From contig JANXLW010000428.1 in the NCBI GenBank assembly GCA_025354965.1, positions 1-35,995 on the forward strand: 35,995 bases of DNA. The letters are read 5' to 3'. Under the pieces are notes generated by a model. That model was not told the DNA's origin. It searched no databases and worked only from the letters and a program-made list of their open reading frames with translations. This DNA comes from Betaproteobacteria bacterium (GTDB taxonomy: Bacteria > Pseudomonadota > Gammaproteobacteria > Burkholderiales > Burkholderiaceae_C). This document shows, one piece after another, positions 8,453-16,843 of this stretch (position 1 is the stretch's first letter; the number at the start of each line of letters is the position of its first letter). The position numbers and the translations under genes were made by a program.

Positions 8453-9705
8453 GCACCTTGCTGGCAAGCCTGCGCGGCTGGTTTGGACTTTTGGCAGGGC
8501 CTGCCCTCGATGTTCTGCCGGTGCGCCTGGGAACCACCCGACTGGCCGCTACTGGCAGCGCGCCGACACGGGTTCTGGGTTTTGATCAGGCGCTGGTTTG
8601 GGTCACAGTTGCGTTGCTGGCATGGGGCTTGGTCATGGTTTATTCGGCGTCGATTGCGATGCCGGAGAATCCGAGGTTTGCCAAATACACGCACAGCTAT
8701 TTTCTGCTGCGTCACCTGATGTGGTTGGCCCTGTCATTTGTTGCCGCATTGCTGGCCTTTCAGGTTCCGGTGGCGACCTGGGAGAAAGCGGCACCGATGC
8801 TTTTTGTCGCGTCGCTGATTCTGTTGGGCGCGGTATTGATTCCCTATATCGGCAAGGTGGTTTATGGTGCGCGGCGCTGGATCGCCATCGGCCCGCTTGG
8901 ATTTCAGCCGTCCGAGTTGGCCAAGTTCACCGTGCTGCTGTATGCGGCTGACTACATGGTGCGCAAGATGGAAGTCAAAGAGCGCTTTTTCCGTGCCGTG
9001 TTGCCGATGGGCGCGGCGGTGGCGGTGGTAGGCATATTGCTGTTGCTGGAGCCCGATATGGGCGCCTTTATGGTGATTGCTGTGATTGCCATGGGAATAT
9101 TGTTTCTGGGCGGTGTCAATGCCCGCATGTTCTTTCTGATTGCTACGGTGTTGATGGTGGCCTTCGCCCTGATGATCGCCACCAGCGAATGGCGACGTGA
9201 GCGAATTTTTGCCTATCTCGATCCCTGGAGCGAAAAAAATGCACTGGCCAAAGGCTATCAACTTACCCACTCCCTGATCGCCATTGGGCGGGGTGAAATT
9301 TTTGGCGTTGGCCTGGGCGGCAGTGTCGAGAAACTGCACTGGCTGCCAGAAGCGCACACAGATTTCCTGCTGGCCGTCATCGGCGAGGAGTTTGGACTGG
9401 TTGGCGTTATCTGCGTCATTGGCCTGTTCCTCTGGCTGACCCGGCGCATGATGCACATCGGTCGACAAGCGATTGCACTGGACCGCGTGTTTGCCGGGTT
9501 GGTGGCGCAGGGCGTGGGTATCTGGATGGGGTTTCAAGCCTTTATCAACATGGGTGTGAACCTGGGTGCCTTACCGACCAAGGGACTGACCTTGCCGCTG
9601 ATGAGCTATGGTGGTTCCGCCATTCTGGTTAACCTGGTGGCCCTTGCCGTGGTGCTGCGCATCGACCATGAAAACCGGTTGCTGATGCACGGAGGGCGTG
9701 TATGA
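8449..9705 (+). CDS. ftsW: Lipid II polymerase / SEDS cell division protein FtsW
   Basis: FtsW is the septal SEDS-family glycosyltransferase partnered with FtsI. The 418-residue product has about ten membrane segments and typical SEDS blocks: ALLAWGLVMVYSASIAMPE near residue 60, GARRWIAIGPLGFQPSELAK, LLLEPDMGAFM, LPEAHTDFLLAVIGEEFG and PTKGLTLPLMSYGGSA. The GTG start at 8449 overlaps the murD stop as GTGA. The first ~45 residues are poorly conserved cytoplasmic sequence. Position between murD and murG separates it from RodA. Confidence 0.96.
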   Translation: MSTLLASLRGWFGLLAGPALDVLPVRLGTTRLAATGSAPTRVLGFDQALVWVTVALLAWGLVMVYSASIAMPENPRFAKYTHSYFLLRHLMWLALSFVAALLAFQVPVATWEKAAPMLFVASLILLGAVLIPYIGKVVYGARRWIAIGPLGFQPSELAKFTVLLYAADYMVRKMEVKERFFRAVLPMGAAVAVVGILLLLEPDMGAFMVIAVIAMGILFLGGVNARMFFLIATVLMVAFALMIATSEWRRERIFAYLDPWSEKNALAKGYQLTHSLIAIGRGEIFGVGLGGSVEKLHWLPEAHTDFLLAVIGEEFGLVGVICVIGLFLWLTRRMMHIGRQAIALDRVFAGLVAQGVGIWMGFQAFINMGVNLGALPTKGLTLPLMSYGGSAILVNLVALAVVLRIDHENRLLMHGGRV

Positions 9706-10868
9706 GCCAGCCTGAGATGAACGCCGCGGCGCCGGGCCGCCCCAAGCAAGGCACGGCCCCCTTGAGGGGCAGCGCAGCACACGCAGTGGCAAGCGTGGGG
9801 GTAGCCTTGGTTATGGCCGGCGGTACCGGCGGCCATATCTTTCCGGGGTTGGCGGTGGCGCAAGCTTTGCGTGAACGCGGCTGGTGCGTGCATTGGCTGG
9901 GTGGCATCGGCAGCGCGGCACAACCGAGCATGGAAAGTCGCTTGGTGCCGCCCAACGGATTCGCGTTTGAGTCGATTGATTTCTCCGGTGTTCGCGGCAA
10001 GGGGCTGGCATCCGCCGCGATGCTACCCTGGCGTCTGGTGCGGGCCTGCTGGCAAAGCTTTCAGGTGCTACGCCGCGTGAAGCCGGATGTGGTGGTGGGG
10101 CTCGGTGGCTACATCACATTCCCGGCCGGGATCATGAGCGTACTGTTAGGTAAACCGCTGGTATTGCACGAGCAAAACTCAGTCGTCGGCATGGCCAACA
10201 AAGTGCTCTCCAAAGTGGCAAGTCGTGTCTATACGGCTTTTCCGGATGTGTTGGCAAAAGGGATCTGGATTGGTAACCCATTGCGCCCGCCCTTCGTTGG
10301 TGGGCCTGATCCAGCCACCCGATTTACCGGTCGCAGCGGCCCCTTGCGTTTGCTGGTGGTGGGCGGCAGTCTGGGCGCTCGCGCCCTGAACGATATCGTG
10401 CCTCGTGCGCTGGCCCTGCTAGCGCAGGTCGAGCGCCCGCTGGTCACTCACCAAAGCGGCGCCGCGCAGTTAGAAGCGCTGCGTGCCAACTATGCAGCCG
10501 CTGGCGTGCAGGCCCGACTGACACCGTTCATTGACGACACCGCACAAGCCTTCGCCGATGCGGATCTGGTGATTTGCCGCGCTGGTGCCAGCACGGTGAC
10601 CGAAATCGCGGCAGTGGGCGCAGCCGCCCTGTTCGTGCCTTTCCCGTCCGCCGTTGACGACCATCAGACCCGCAACGCCAGGTATCTGGTCGATCACGCG
10701 GCGGGCTGGCTGGTGGCGCAAGCGGACTTGAACCCACAGTGGCTTGCCGACATGCTGAAAAAGATGGATCGTCCCATGTTGCTGACCTGCGCCATGCGCG
10801 CCAAGGAACTTGAAAAGCTGGATGCCGCTGCGAAGATTGCGACGGCGTGCGAGGAGTTGAACTCATGA
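9702..10868 (+). CDS. murG: UDP-GlcNAc:lipid I N-acetylglucosaminyltransferase MurG with repeat-derived N-terminus
   Basis: Peripheral membrane GT28 transferase converting lipid I to lipid II. The 388-residue product carries the N-terminal GGTGGHIFPGLAVAQ loop at about residues 40-54 (about 26 later than in E. coli), the LGGYITFPAG and HEQNSVVGMANK blocks and the C-terminal donor-site region ICRAGASTVTEIAAVG. Residues about 9-33 come from the dispersed repeat at 9729-9801. The ATG at 9702 has a strong GGAGGG at 9690-9695 and overlaps the ftsW stop. Internal GTG codons nearer the conserved domain lack a ribosome-binding site, so the extension is probably made. Confidence 0.96.
   Translation: MSQPEMNAAAPGRPKQGTAPLRGSAAHAVASVGVALVMAGGTGGHIFPGLAVAQALRERGWCVHWLGGIGSAAQPSMESRLVPPNGFAFESIDFSGVRGKGLASAAMLPWRLVRACWQSFQVLRRVKPDVVVGLGGYITFPAGIMSVLLGKPLVLHEQNSVVGMANKVLSKVASRVYTAFPDVLAKGIWIGNPLRPPFVGGPDPATRFTGRSGPLRLLVVGGSLGARALNDIVPRALALLAQVERPLVTHQSGAAQLEALRANYAAAGVQARLTPFIDDTAQAFADADLVICRAGASTVTEIAAVGAAALFVPFPSAVDDHQTRNARYLVDHAAGWLVAQADLNPQWLADMLKKMDRPMLLTCAMRAKELEKLDAAAKIATACEELNS
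9729..9801 (+). repeat. Dispersed GC-rich repeat, copy C (inside murG 5' end)
   Basis: Forward copy with the CCCCAAGCAAGGCAC variant of the left half, running from GCGCCGGGCCGCC to GCAAGCGTGGGGG. It is translated in frame within MurG (RPKQGTAPLRGSAAHAVAS). Its left half is one base longer than in copies A and D, yet the frame stays open. Confidence 0.85.
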
Positions 10869-12307
10869 AACACGCTATTCGCCATATTCATTTCGTCGGC
10901 ATCGGCGGCTCCGGCATGTCGGGCATTGCCGAGGTGTTGTTCAACCTGGGCTACGCCATCTCGGGCTCCGACCTGGCTGACAGCCTGACTTCAAGACGTC
11001 TCGCCAAACTGGGCATTCAAACCTACGTTGGACACTCGGCCAGCCATGTGTCGGGGGCTGACGCGGTGGTCACCTCGACGGCAGTACAAGCCGACAACCC
11101 GGAAGTGCTGGCAGCCCGAGAGAAGCGCATTCCAGTGGTGCCGCGCGCGCTCATGCTGGCTGAACTGATGCGCCTCAAGCAGGGCATTGCGATTGCCGGC
11201 ACGCATGGCAAGACCACCACCACCAGCCTGGTCGCAAGTGTTCTGGCCGAGGCCGGGCTGGACCCGACGTTTGTCATCGGCGGGCGCCTGAACAGCGCTG
11301 GCGCCAATGCGCGTCTGGGTCAGGGTGACTACATTGTGGTGGAAGCCGACGAGTCGGACGCCTCGTTCCTGAATCTGTTGCCAGTGATGGCGGTGGTGAC
11401 CAACATAGACGCCGACCACATGGAAACCTATGGCCACGACTTTGGTCGTCTCAAGCAGGCGTTCGTTGATTTTTTGCACCGCATGCCGTTTTATGGCACC
11501 GCCATTTTGTGTACCGATGACGCTGCGGTGCTTGAGATTGTGCCGCAAGTGACCTGCCCCATTACCAGCTACGGATTCAATGAAAATGCACAAGTGCGGG
11601 CCACTGACGTGCAGGCGCTGGGTGGGCAAATGCACTTTACCGTGCAGCGGCGCAACGGTGTCGTGCTGCCGGATCTGGCGGTCGTGCTGAACCTGCCGGG
11701 TCGCCATAACGTCCTCAACGCCCTGTCGGCGATTGCGGTGGCAGTGGAGTTGAATGTGCCCGACGCAGCGGTGCTAAGGGCGCTCGCCGAATTCAAAGGT
11801 GTCGGCCGGCGCTTCCAGAGTTACGGCGAACTCCCGGTGCGGGAGGGTGGATCGTTCACGCTGGTGGACGACTATGGTCACCACCCGGTTGAAATGGCAG
11901 CCACCCTGGCGGCAGCACGCGGTGCCTTTCCCGGGCGGCGTTTGGTGCTGGCGTTTCAGCCGCATCGCTTTACCCGTACCCGCGACTGTTTTGAAGATTT
12001 CGTCAAGGTTATTGCGCAGGCCGATGTGGTGTTGTTGGCTGAAGTCTACGGCGCCGGTGAGGCACCCATTGTGGCGGCGGACGGTCGCAGCCTGGCACGA
12101 GCGCTGCGCGTGGCGGGTCATATCGAGCCTGTGTTTGTAGATGACATCGCCGTCATGGCGCAGGCCATCGTGGAAACCGTTCGGGCCGGCGACCTGGTGC
12201 TGTGCATGGGAGCAGGTTCGATTGGCGCGGTACCCGCAAAAGTGGTCAGCATGCTGCAAAAGCCAGAGCAGTTGACAAAGGAGAAACGGGGCTATGAGCC
12301 AATTTGA
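10865..12307 (+). CDS. murC: UDP-N-acetylmuramate--L-alanine ligase MurC
   Basis: First Mur ligase of the pathway. The 480-residue product starts MKHAIRHIHFVGIGGSGMSG, the MurC nucleotide-binding N-terminus. It has the P-loop AGTHGKTTTTSLVA at about residue 114, the EADESDASFLNLLP motif, GRHNVLNALSAI and the C-terminal DDYGHHPVEMAATL and FQPHRFTRTRD blocks. ATG 10865 overlaps the murG stop (ATGA) and is preferred over an upstream in-frame GTG at 10847 because it gives the family N-terminus exactly. It overlaps ddl by 14 bp. No repeat extension is present in this gene. Confidence 0.97.
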   Translation: MKHAIRHIHFVGIGGSGMSGIAEVLFNLGYAISGSDLADSLTSRRLAKLGIQTYVGHSASHVSGADAVVTSTAVQADNPEVLAAREKRIPVVPRALMLAELMRLKQGIAIAGTHGKTTTTSLVASVLAEAGLDPTFVIGGRLNSAGANARLGQGDYIVVEADESDASFLNLLPVMAVVTNIDADHMETYGHDFGRLKQAFVDFLHRMPFYGTAILCTDDAAVLEIVPQVTCPITSYGFNENAQVRATDVQALGGQMHFTVQRRNGVVLPDLAVVLNLPGRHNVLNALSAIAVAVELNVPDAAVLRALAEFKGVGRRFQSYGELPVREGGSFTLVDDYGHHPVEMAATLAAARGAFPGRRLVLAFQPHRFTRTRDCFEDFVKVIAQADVVLLAEVYGAGEAPIVAADGRSLARALRVAGHIEPVFVDDIAVMAQAIVETVRAGDLVLCMGAGSIGAVPAKVVSMLQKPEQLTKEKRGYEPI

Positions 12308-13349
12308 TCAAATAAAATTGAGCGACGCCGGGCCGCCCCTAGGCGCGAAGGCCCCCGCCGGGGGCAGCGCAACACACGAAGTGGCAAGCGTGGGGGCCAC
12401 GTTTGGCAAGGTCGCGGTGCTCATGGGCGGCGCTTCCGCCGAGCGCGAAGTCTCCCTGATGTCGGGGCAAGGTGTGCTGCAGGCCTTGCGTTCGCAGGGC
12501 GTCGATGCCCACGCCTTTGATCCATCAGAGCGTGATCTTGCTGAATTGAAACATGAAGGTTTTGATTGTTGTTTCATTGCCTTGCACGGCCGCTTTGGTG
12601 AGGACGGCACAGTGCAGGGCGCGCTCGAGCTGCTTGGTATTGCGTACACCGGTTCCGGCGTTATGGCCTCCAGCATCGCCATTGACAAGGTGATGACCAA
12701 GCGCTTGTGGCGCGCTGAGGGATTGCCAACACCGGCCTGGCAAATGGTGGACAGTGCGACCGCTGCGCGCGAAGCGTTTGCCGCACTGGGCAGCCCCATG
12801 ATCGTGAAGCCGGCGCGCGAGGGCTCCACCATCGGACTGACCAAAGTTGCCACACTGGACCAGTGTGACGCCGCTTATGCGCTGGCGGCACAACATGACA
12901 CCGAGGTGCTGTGTGAGCAGTTCATTGGTGGCGACGAAGTCACAATTGCAGTGTTGGGGTCGGGCACCACGGCAACTGCGCTGCCGGTGATTCGCATCGT
13001 GGCGCTGGAAGGCAATTACGACTACCAGAACAAATATTTCACTGACACCACGCAATATTTGGTGCCTTGCGGCTTGCCTGCCGGCGAAGAACCGCGGATT
13101 CAGGAGTTGGTTCTCAAGGCCTACCGAAGTCTGAGTTGCCGCGGATGGGCGCGTGCCGATGTGATGATCGACGCGCGTACCCGGCAACCCTATTTGCTGG
13201 AGATCAACACCTCACCCGGCATGACCGGGCACTCGCTGGTGCCGATGGCGGCCAAGGCCGCTGGTATCACTTATCCGGCGCTGTGCATTCTACTGTTGCA
13301 ACAAACCTCGCTCGACTATGCGACGAACCTGCCAAAGGTGGCAGCATGA
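12294..13349 (+). CDS. ddl: D-alanine--D-alanine ligase (DdlB type) with repeat-derived N-terminus
   Basis: ATP-grasp ligase producing D-Ala-D-Ala for MurF. The 351-residue product is about 40 longer than E. coli DdlB. The conserved protein begins near FGKVAVLMGGASAEREVSLM, and the preceding ~38 residues include the repeat-encoded AGPPLGAKAPAGGSATHEVA. Other family blocks are ALHGRFGEDGTVQGALE, IVKPAREGSTIGL, GGDEVTIAVL and the metal-binding LLEINTSPGMTGHSLVP. ATG 12294 follows AAGGAG with about 10 bases spacing and lies within murC, so it is a credible start. A later GTG at 12391 lacks such a site. Confidence 0.95.
   Translation: MSQFDQIKLSDAGPPLGAKAPAGGSATHEVASVGATFGKVAVLMGGASAEREVSLMSGQGVLQALRSQGVDAHAFDPSERDLAELKHEGFDCCFIALHGRFGEDGTVQGALELLGIAYTGSGVMASSIAIDKVMTKRLWRAEGLPTPAWQMVDSATAAREAFAALGSPMIVKPAREGSTIGLTKVATLDQCDAAYALAAQHDTEVLCEQFIGGDEVTIAVLGSGTTATALPVIRIVALEGNYDYQNKYFTDTTQYLVPCGLPAGEEPRIQELVLKAYRSLSCRGWARADVMIDARTRQPYLLEINTSPGMTGHSLVPMAAKAAGITYPALCILLLQQTSLDYATNLPKVAA
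12324..12397 (+). repeat. Dispersed GC-rich repeat, copy D (inside ddl 5' end)
   Basis: Forward copy nearly identical in its left half to copy A (GCCGGGCCGCCCCTAGGCGC), with a central perfect hairpin GCCCCCGCCGGGGGC. It is read in the same frame as in the rsmH-ftsL bridging ORF. Confidence 0.85.
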
Positions 13350-14128
13350 AAAAGGCCGCGCTGCCAATGGACGTCAAGCTCATGAATGTGACGGCTTCGA
13401 TCCTGTTTGCGGTGTTTGCCTTGACGCTGGCGGCAACGCTGGCGAGTTGGGCCTCGCGCCATCCGGTGTTTGCCATCCACGGCATCACGGTCGGCGGTGA
13501 GGTGGCACACAACAACACCATTACCCTCAGGGCTAATGTGGCACCGCGACTGAGTGGTACGTTTTTTACGCTGGATCTGGCGGCCGCGCAGCTCGCATTT
13601 GAGTCCGTCCCATGGGTGCGCCAAGCTGTCGTGCGACGCGAGTTTCCTGATCGGCTCAAGGTGCTGTTGCAGGAGCACAAGGCAGTGGCTTACTGGGGCA
13701 CCGAGGGTGAATACAGACTGGTCAACAACTTTGGCGAAGTATTTGAAGCCAACACAGGTGAGGTCGAGCAAGACGCGCTGCCACGCTTGATGGGACCTGA
13801 CGGGCAGGCACCTCAGGTATTGGCGATGTACCAAGCCTTGCGAGGATTGTTTGATGCTATGGATTTGACACTGGACCAGGTTGAACTGACGATCCACGGC
13901 GGCTGGAGGGTACGGCTTGAGAGCGGTGCAGCCATCGAGCTTGGGAGCGGTTCGGCGGCTGAAGTACTGGCCCGCACGCAACGATTTCTCAAGACACTGA
14001 CGCAGGTGACTTCCAGCTACGGGCGCAAGCCCGATGCCCTGGAGACGGCGGATTTAAGGCACGACGAAGGCTATGCGGTGCGCCTGCGCGGCGTCACCAC
14101 GCTGGCAACAAATGTGAAACGGCAATAG
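13346..14128 (+). CDS. ftsQ: Cell division protein FtsQ
   Basis: Bitopic divisome protein recruiting FtsL, FtsB and FtsWI. The 260-residue product has a short cytoplasmic N-terminus, a membrane segment at about residues 16-33 (ILFAVFALTLAATLASW), then a POTRA domain (HPVFAIHGITVGGEVAHNN through VPWVRQAVVRREFPDRLKV) and the FtsQ domain with NNFGEVFEA and LPRLMGPDGQ. ATG 13346 overlaps the ddl stop (ATGA) and has AAGGTGG upstream. The stop lies in a 9-bp tandem repeat. A 35-bp gap separates it from ftsA. Confidence 0.95.
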   Translation: MKKAALPMDVKLMNVTASILFAVFALTLAATLASWASRHPVFAIHGITVGGEVAHNNTITLRANVAPRLSGTFFTLDLAAAQLAFESVPWVRQAVVRREFPDRLKVLLQEHKAVAYWGTEGEYRLVNNFGEVFEANTGEVEQDALPRLMGPDGQAPQVLAMYQALRGLFDAMDLTLDQVELTIHGGWRVRLESGAAIELGSGSAAEVLARTQRFLKTLTQVTSSYGRKPDALETADLRHDEGYAVRLRGVTTLATNVKRQ

Positions 14129-14144
14129 CGGCAATAGCGGCAAT
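14120..14144 (+). repeat. 9-bp tandem repeat at the ftsQ stop codon
   Basis: CGGCAATAG occurs at 14120-14128 and 14129-14137, with a partial third copy at 14138-14144. The first copy supplies the last two ftsQ codons (Arg-Gln) and its TAG stop. Later copies keep TAG in the same frame, giving redundant stops. Confidence 0.7.
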
Positions 14145-14163
14145 TTAAGCAACAGGTGGACAT

Positions 14164-15393
14164 ATGGCAAAAGAATACAAAGATCTGGTGGTCGGGTTGG
14201 ACATTGGCACCGCAAAAGTGATGGTGGTCGTGGCCGAGGTACTGGCCAATGGTGAGCTCAAGCTGGCGGGCCTGGGTGTTGCTCCCAGCAACGGTATCAA
14301 AAGGGGAGTCGTGGTCAACATTGATGCCACCGTGCAGAGCATTCAGCAGGCGTTGAAAGAAGCCGAGTTGATGGCCGACTGCAAGATCACCCGTGTTTAC
14401 ACCGGTATCACCGGCAGTCACATCCGGGGCATCAATTCCAGTGGCATGGTGGCCATCAAGGACCGTGAAGTGTGCGCTGCCGATGTCGCGCGAGTGGTGG
14501 AAACCGCCAAAGCCATAAACATTTCTACCGACCAGCGCCTGCTGCTGGTGGAGCCGCAGGAGTTCATCATCGATGGGCAGGACGTAAAGGAGCCGATCGG
14601 CATGAGCGGCATCCGTCTGGAAGCCAAGGTGCACATCGTGACTGGCGCACAAAGTGCCGCCGAGAACATCATCAAGTGTGTGCGACGCTGTGGTCTGGAG
14701 GTAGAGCAACTGATGCTCAACCCGCTTGCCAGCAGTTTGTCGGTGTTGACCGAAGACGAGCGAGAGCTGGGTGTCGCCCTGGTGGACATCGGTGCCGGCA
14801 CCACCGACGTCGCCATTTTTACCAATGGCGCCATCCGTCACACCTCGGTGATTCCGATTGCCGGCGATCTCATCACCAGCGACATTGCCATGGCCTTGCG
14901 CACACCCACCAAGGACGCTGAAGACATCAAGGTGGAGAGTGGTTATGCCAAGCAATTGCTGGCCGACGCCGAATCCCAGGTCGAAGTCCCGGGTCTGGGT
15001 GATCGTGGACCGCGCATGCTCAGTCGCCAAGCGCTGGCCGGTGTCATTGAACCCCGCGTTGAAGAGATTTTCTCTCTGGTGCACCAGGTGATGCGCGAGT
15101 CGGGCTTTGAAGAAATGCTCTCCAGCGGCATTGTGCTCACGGGCGGTAGCTGCGTCATGCCCGGCATGGTCGAGCTGGGCGAAGACATCTTTCTCAAGCC
15201 GGTACGGCGCGGCTTTCCCAAATATTCAAATGCATTGTCTGACATGGTGGCACAGCCCAGGGCTGCCACTGTCATGGGCCTGCTCGAGGATGCCCGGCTG
15301 GCCCGCTTGCGCGGCTTCAAAGTGGCACAAAAAAATGGCTCGATGAAAACCGCTTTTGGTCAGGTCAAAGACTGGTTTGTGGGGAACTTCTAA
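14164..15393 (+). CDS. ftsA: Cell division protein FtsA
   Basis: Actin-fold ATPase that tethers FtsZ filaments to the membrane through a C-terminal amphipathic helix. The 409-residue product has phosphate-1 motif VGLDIGTAKVMVVVAE at residues 10-25, a 1C domain (TGSHIRGINSSGMVAIKDRE), phosphate-2 motif LVDIGAGTTDVAIF and the adenosine-site region GIVLTGGSCVMPGM. The C-terminus (KTAFGQVKDWFVGNF) is the expected membrane-targeting amphipathic helix. ATG 14164 is preceded by AGGTGG. It forms the usual pair with ftsZ after a 187-bp gap. Confidence 0.97.
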   Translation: MAKEYKDLVVGLDIGTAKVMVVVAEVLANGELKLAGLGVAPSNGIKRGVVVNIDATVQSIQQALKEAELMADCKITRVYTGITGSHIRGINSSGMVAIKDREVCAADVARVVETAKAINISTDQRLLLVEPQEFIIDGQDVKEPIGMSGIRLEAKVHIVTGAQSAAENIIKCVRRCGLEVEQLMLNPLASSLSVLTEDERELGVALVDIGAGTTDVAIFTNGAIRHTSVIPIAGDLITSDIAMALRTPTKDAEDIKVESGYAKQLLADAESQVEVPGLGDRGPRMLSRQALAGVIEPRVEEIFSLVHQVMRESGFEEMLSSGIVLTGGSCVMPGMVELGEDIFLKPVRRGFPKYSNALSDMVAQPRAATVMGLLEDARLARLRGFKVAQKNGSMKTAFGQVKDWFVGNF

Positions 15394-15425
15394 TCATGTA
15401 TTACTTAACGTTAAGCGCAGCCGCA

Positions 15426-15463
15426 GAGCCGGGCCGCCCCAAGCAAGGCACAGCCCCGGGGGT
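15426..15463 (+). repeat. Dispersed GC-rich repeat, truncated copy E (ftsA-ftsZ gap)
   Basis: Only the left half of the repeat is present, AGCCGGGCCGCCCCAAGCAA through AGCCCCGGGGG, matching the murG-type variant. The right half with GCAAGCGTGGGGG is missing. It lies in the 187-bp ftsA-ftsZ spacer (15394-15580), where no gene is seen. A TTAACGTTAA palindrome at 15405-15414 also lies in that spacer. Confidence 0.7.
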
Positions 15464-15580
15464 CATCTTCAGCCCTCACTGGCGCTGGCGATGCGCGGGT
15501 CCGCCGCCCTGATTTGGCAACAAAAATGATTCCAAACAATTTCGGCAACTGTCAACTATTTGAAACTTCAGGAGAGAAAA

Positions 15581-16831
15581 ATGCCTATCGAAATGATTGA
15601 AGAAGTGGTTTTTAACCAGGGCACACAAATCAAGGTCATTGGGGTTGGTGGCGGTGGTGGCAACGCCGTCGGACACATGATCGGCTGCGCTGTGCAAGGC
15701 GTCGAGTTCATCTGCGCCAATACCGATGCACAGGCCCTGAGCCGCAGCGATGCCCACAAAAGCATACAGCTCGGCAGCAGCGGTCTGGGTGCCGGCAGCA
15801 AGCCGGACAAGGGGCGCGAAGCGGCCGAACTGGCGGTGGACGACATTCGTGCTGCCATCGAAGGAGCGCATATGCTGTTCATTACGGCCGGCATGGGTGG
15901 TGGCACCGGTACCGGCGCCGCGCCCGTCATCGCCCGGGTGGCGCGTGAAATGGGCATACTGACGGTGGGCGTGGTGACCAAGCCATTTGACTTTGAAGGC
16001 GGTCGGCGCATGAGCAATGCCGAAAGCGGTCTGACCGAACTCGAAGCCAATGTCGACTCCCTGATTGTCGTTCTCAACGAAAAGCTGCTTGAGGTTTTGG
16101 GTGACGATGTGAGCCAGGACGAAGCCTTTGCCCATGCCAACGATGTGCTCAAAAACGCAGTCGGCGGCATCGCCGAAATCATCAATGTGCCGGGCCACGT
16201 GAACGTCGACTTTGAAGACGTGCGCACGGTCATGGGCGAACCCGGCAAGGCGATGATGGGAACCGCCGTTGCAGCCGGTCCGGACCGCGCGCGCATCGCG
16301 GCGGAGCAAGCCGTCGCCTGCCCCTTGCTCGAAGGCATCGATCTGTCGGGCGCCAAAGGCGTTTTGGTGTTGATCACTGCCGCCAAGGGGTCTCTCAAAC
16401 TCAGTGAGTCGAAGCTGGCCATGAACACGATACGTGCCTATGCCTCGCCCGATGCACATGTGATCTACGGCACCGCCTACGACGACAGCCTGGATGACCA
16501 GATTCGCGTTACCGTGGTGGCCACCGGACTGAGTCGTCAGGGTGTGCGCCGCACCGCGCCACCACTGCAAGTGCTGCGGACAGGTACCGACAACGTGCCG
16601 TTTCATGTGCCAACGCTGACTACGCCGGTCAATGGTCCGATGTCTTCCGCCACAATGACAGGCGCCGTGGCAAATGCCGGCATGGCTCATCCCGACTATC
16701 ACGCTATGGCCACGCCCAGCGTTTGGCGCACACGGGATCGAACCCAGGCTGCGGCCAAAGTGGACGCGCTGGCCTCGGGCGGCATGGATGACTTCGAGAT
16801 CCCGGCGTTCTTGCGCAAGCAGGCAGACTAG
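15581..16831 (+). CDS. ftsZ: Cell division protein FtsZ
   Basis: Tubulin-like GTPase forming the Z ring. The 416-residue product has the N-terminal GVGGGGGNAVGHM nucleotide loop, the tubulin signature GMGGGTGTGAAPV at about residues 104-116, the T7 synergy-loop region and a variable linker. It ends with the conserved C-terminal peptide DDFEIPAFLRKQ, which binds FtsA and ZipA. ATG 15581 is preceded by AGGAGA at 15570-15575. The upstream in-frame TTG at 15560 is rejected because it lacks a site and does not fit the family N-terminus (MPIEMIEE). Confidence 0.98.
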   Translation: MPIEMIEEVVFNQGTQIKVIGVGGGGGNAVGHMIGCAVQGVEFICANTDAQALSRSDAHKSIQLGSSGLGAGSKPDKGREAAELAVDDIRAAIEGAHMLFITAGMGGGTGTGAAPVIARVAREMGILTVGVVTKPFDFEGGRRMSNAESGLTELEANVDSLIVVLNEKLLEVLGDDVSQDEAFAHANDVLKNAVGGIAEIINVPGHVNVDFEDVRTVMGEPGKAMMGTAVAAGPDRARIAAEQAVACPLLEGIDLSGAKGVLVLITAAKGSLKLSESKLAMNTIRAYASPDAHVIYGTAYDDSLDDQIRVTVVATGLSRQGVRRTAPPLQVLRTGTDNVPFHVPTLTTPVNGPMSSATMTGAVANAGMAHPDYHAMATPSVWRTRDRTQAAAKVDALASGGMDDFEIPAFLRKQAD

Positions 16832-16843
16832 TAAAATCAGTTG

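Noticed and set aside
15405..15414. TTAACGTTAA palindrome as an operator or origin element
   Set aside because: A single 10-bp palindrome without repeats or a matching consensus is not enough.
16841..16843. TTG at 16841 as the lpxC start
   Set aside because: GTG at 16844 gives the family N-terminus MLQQRTLKSLT; the extra residue has no support.
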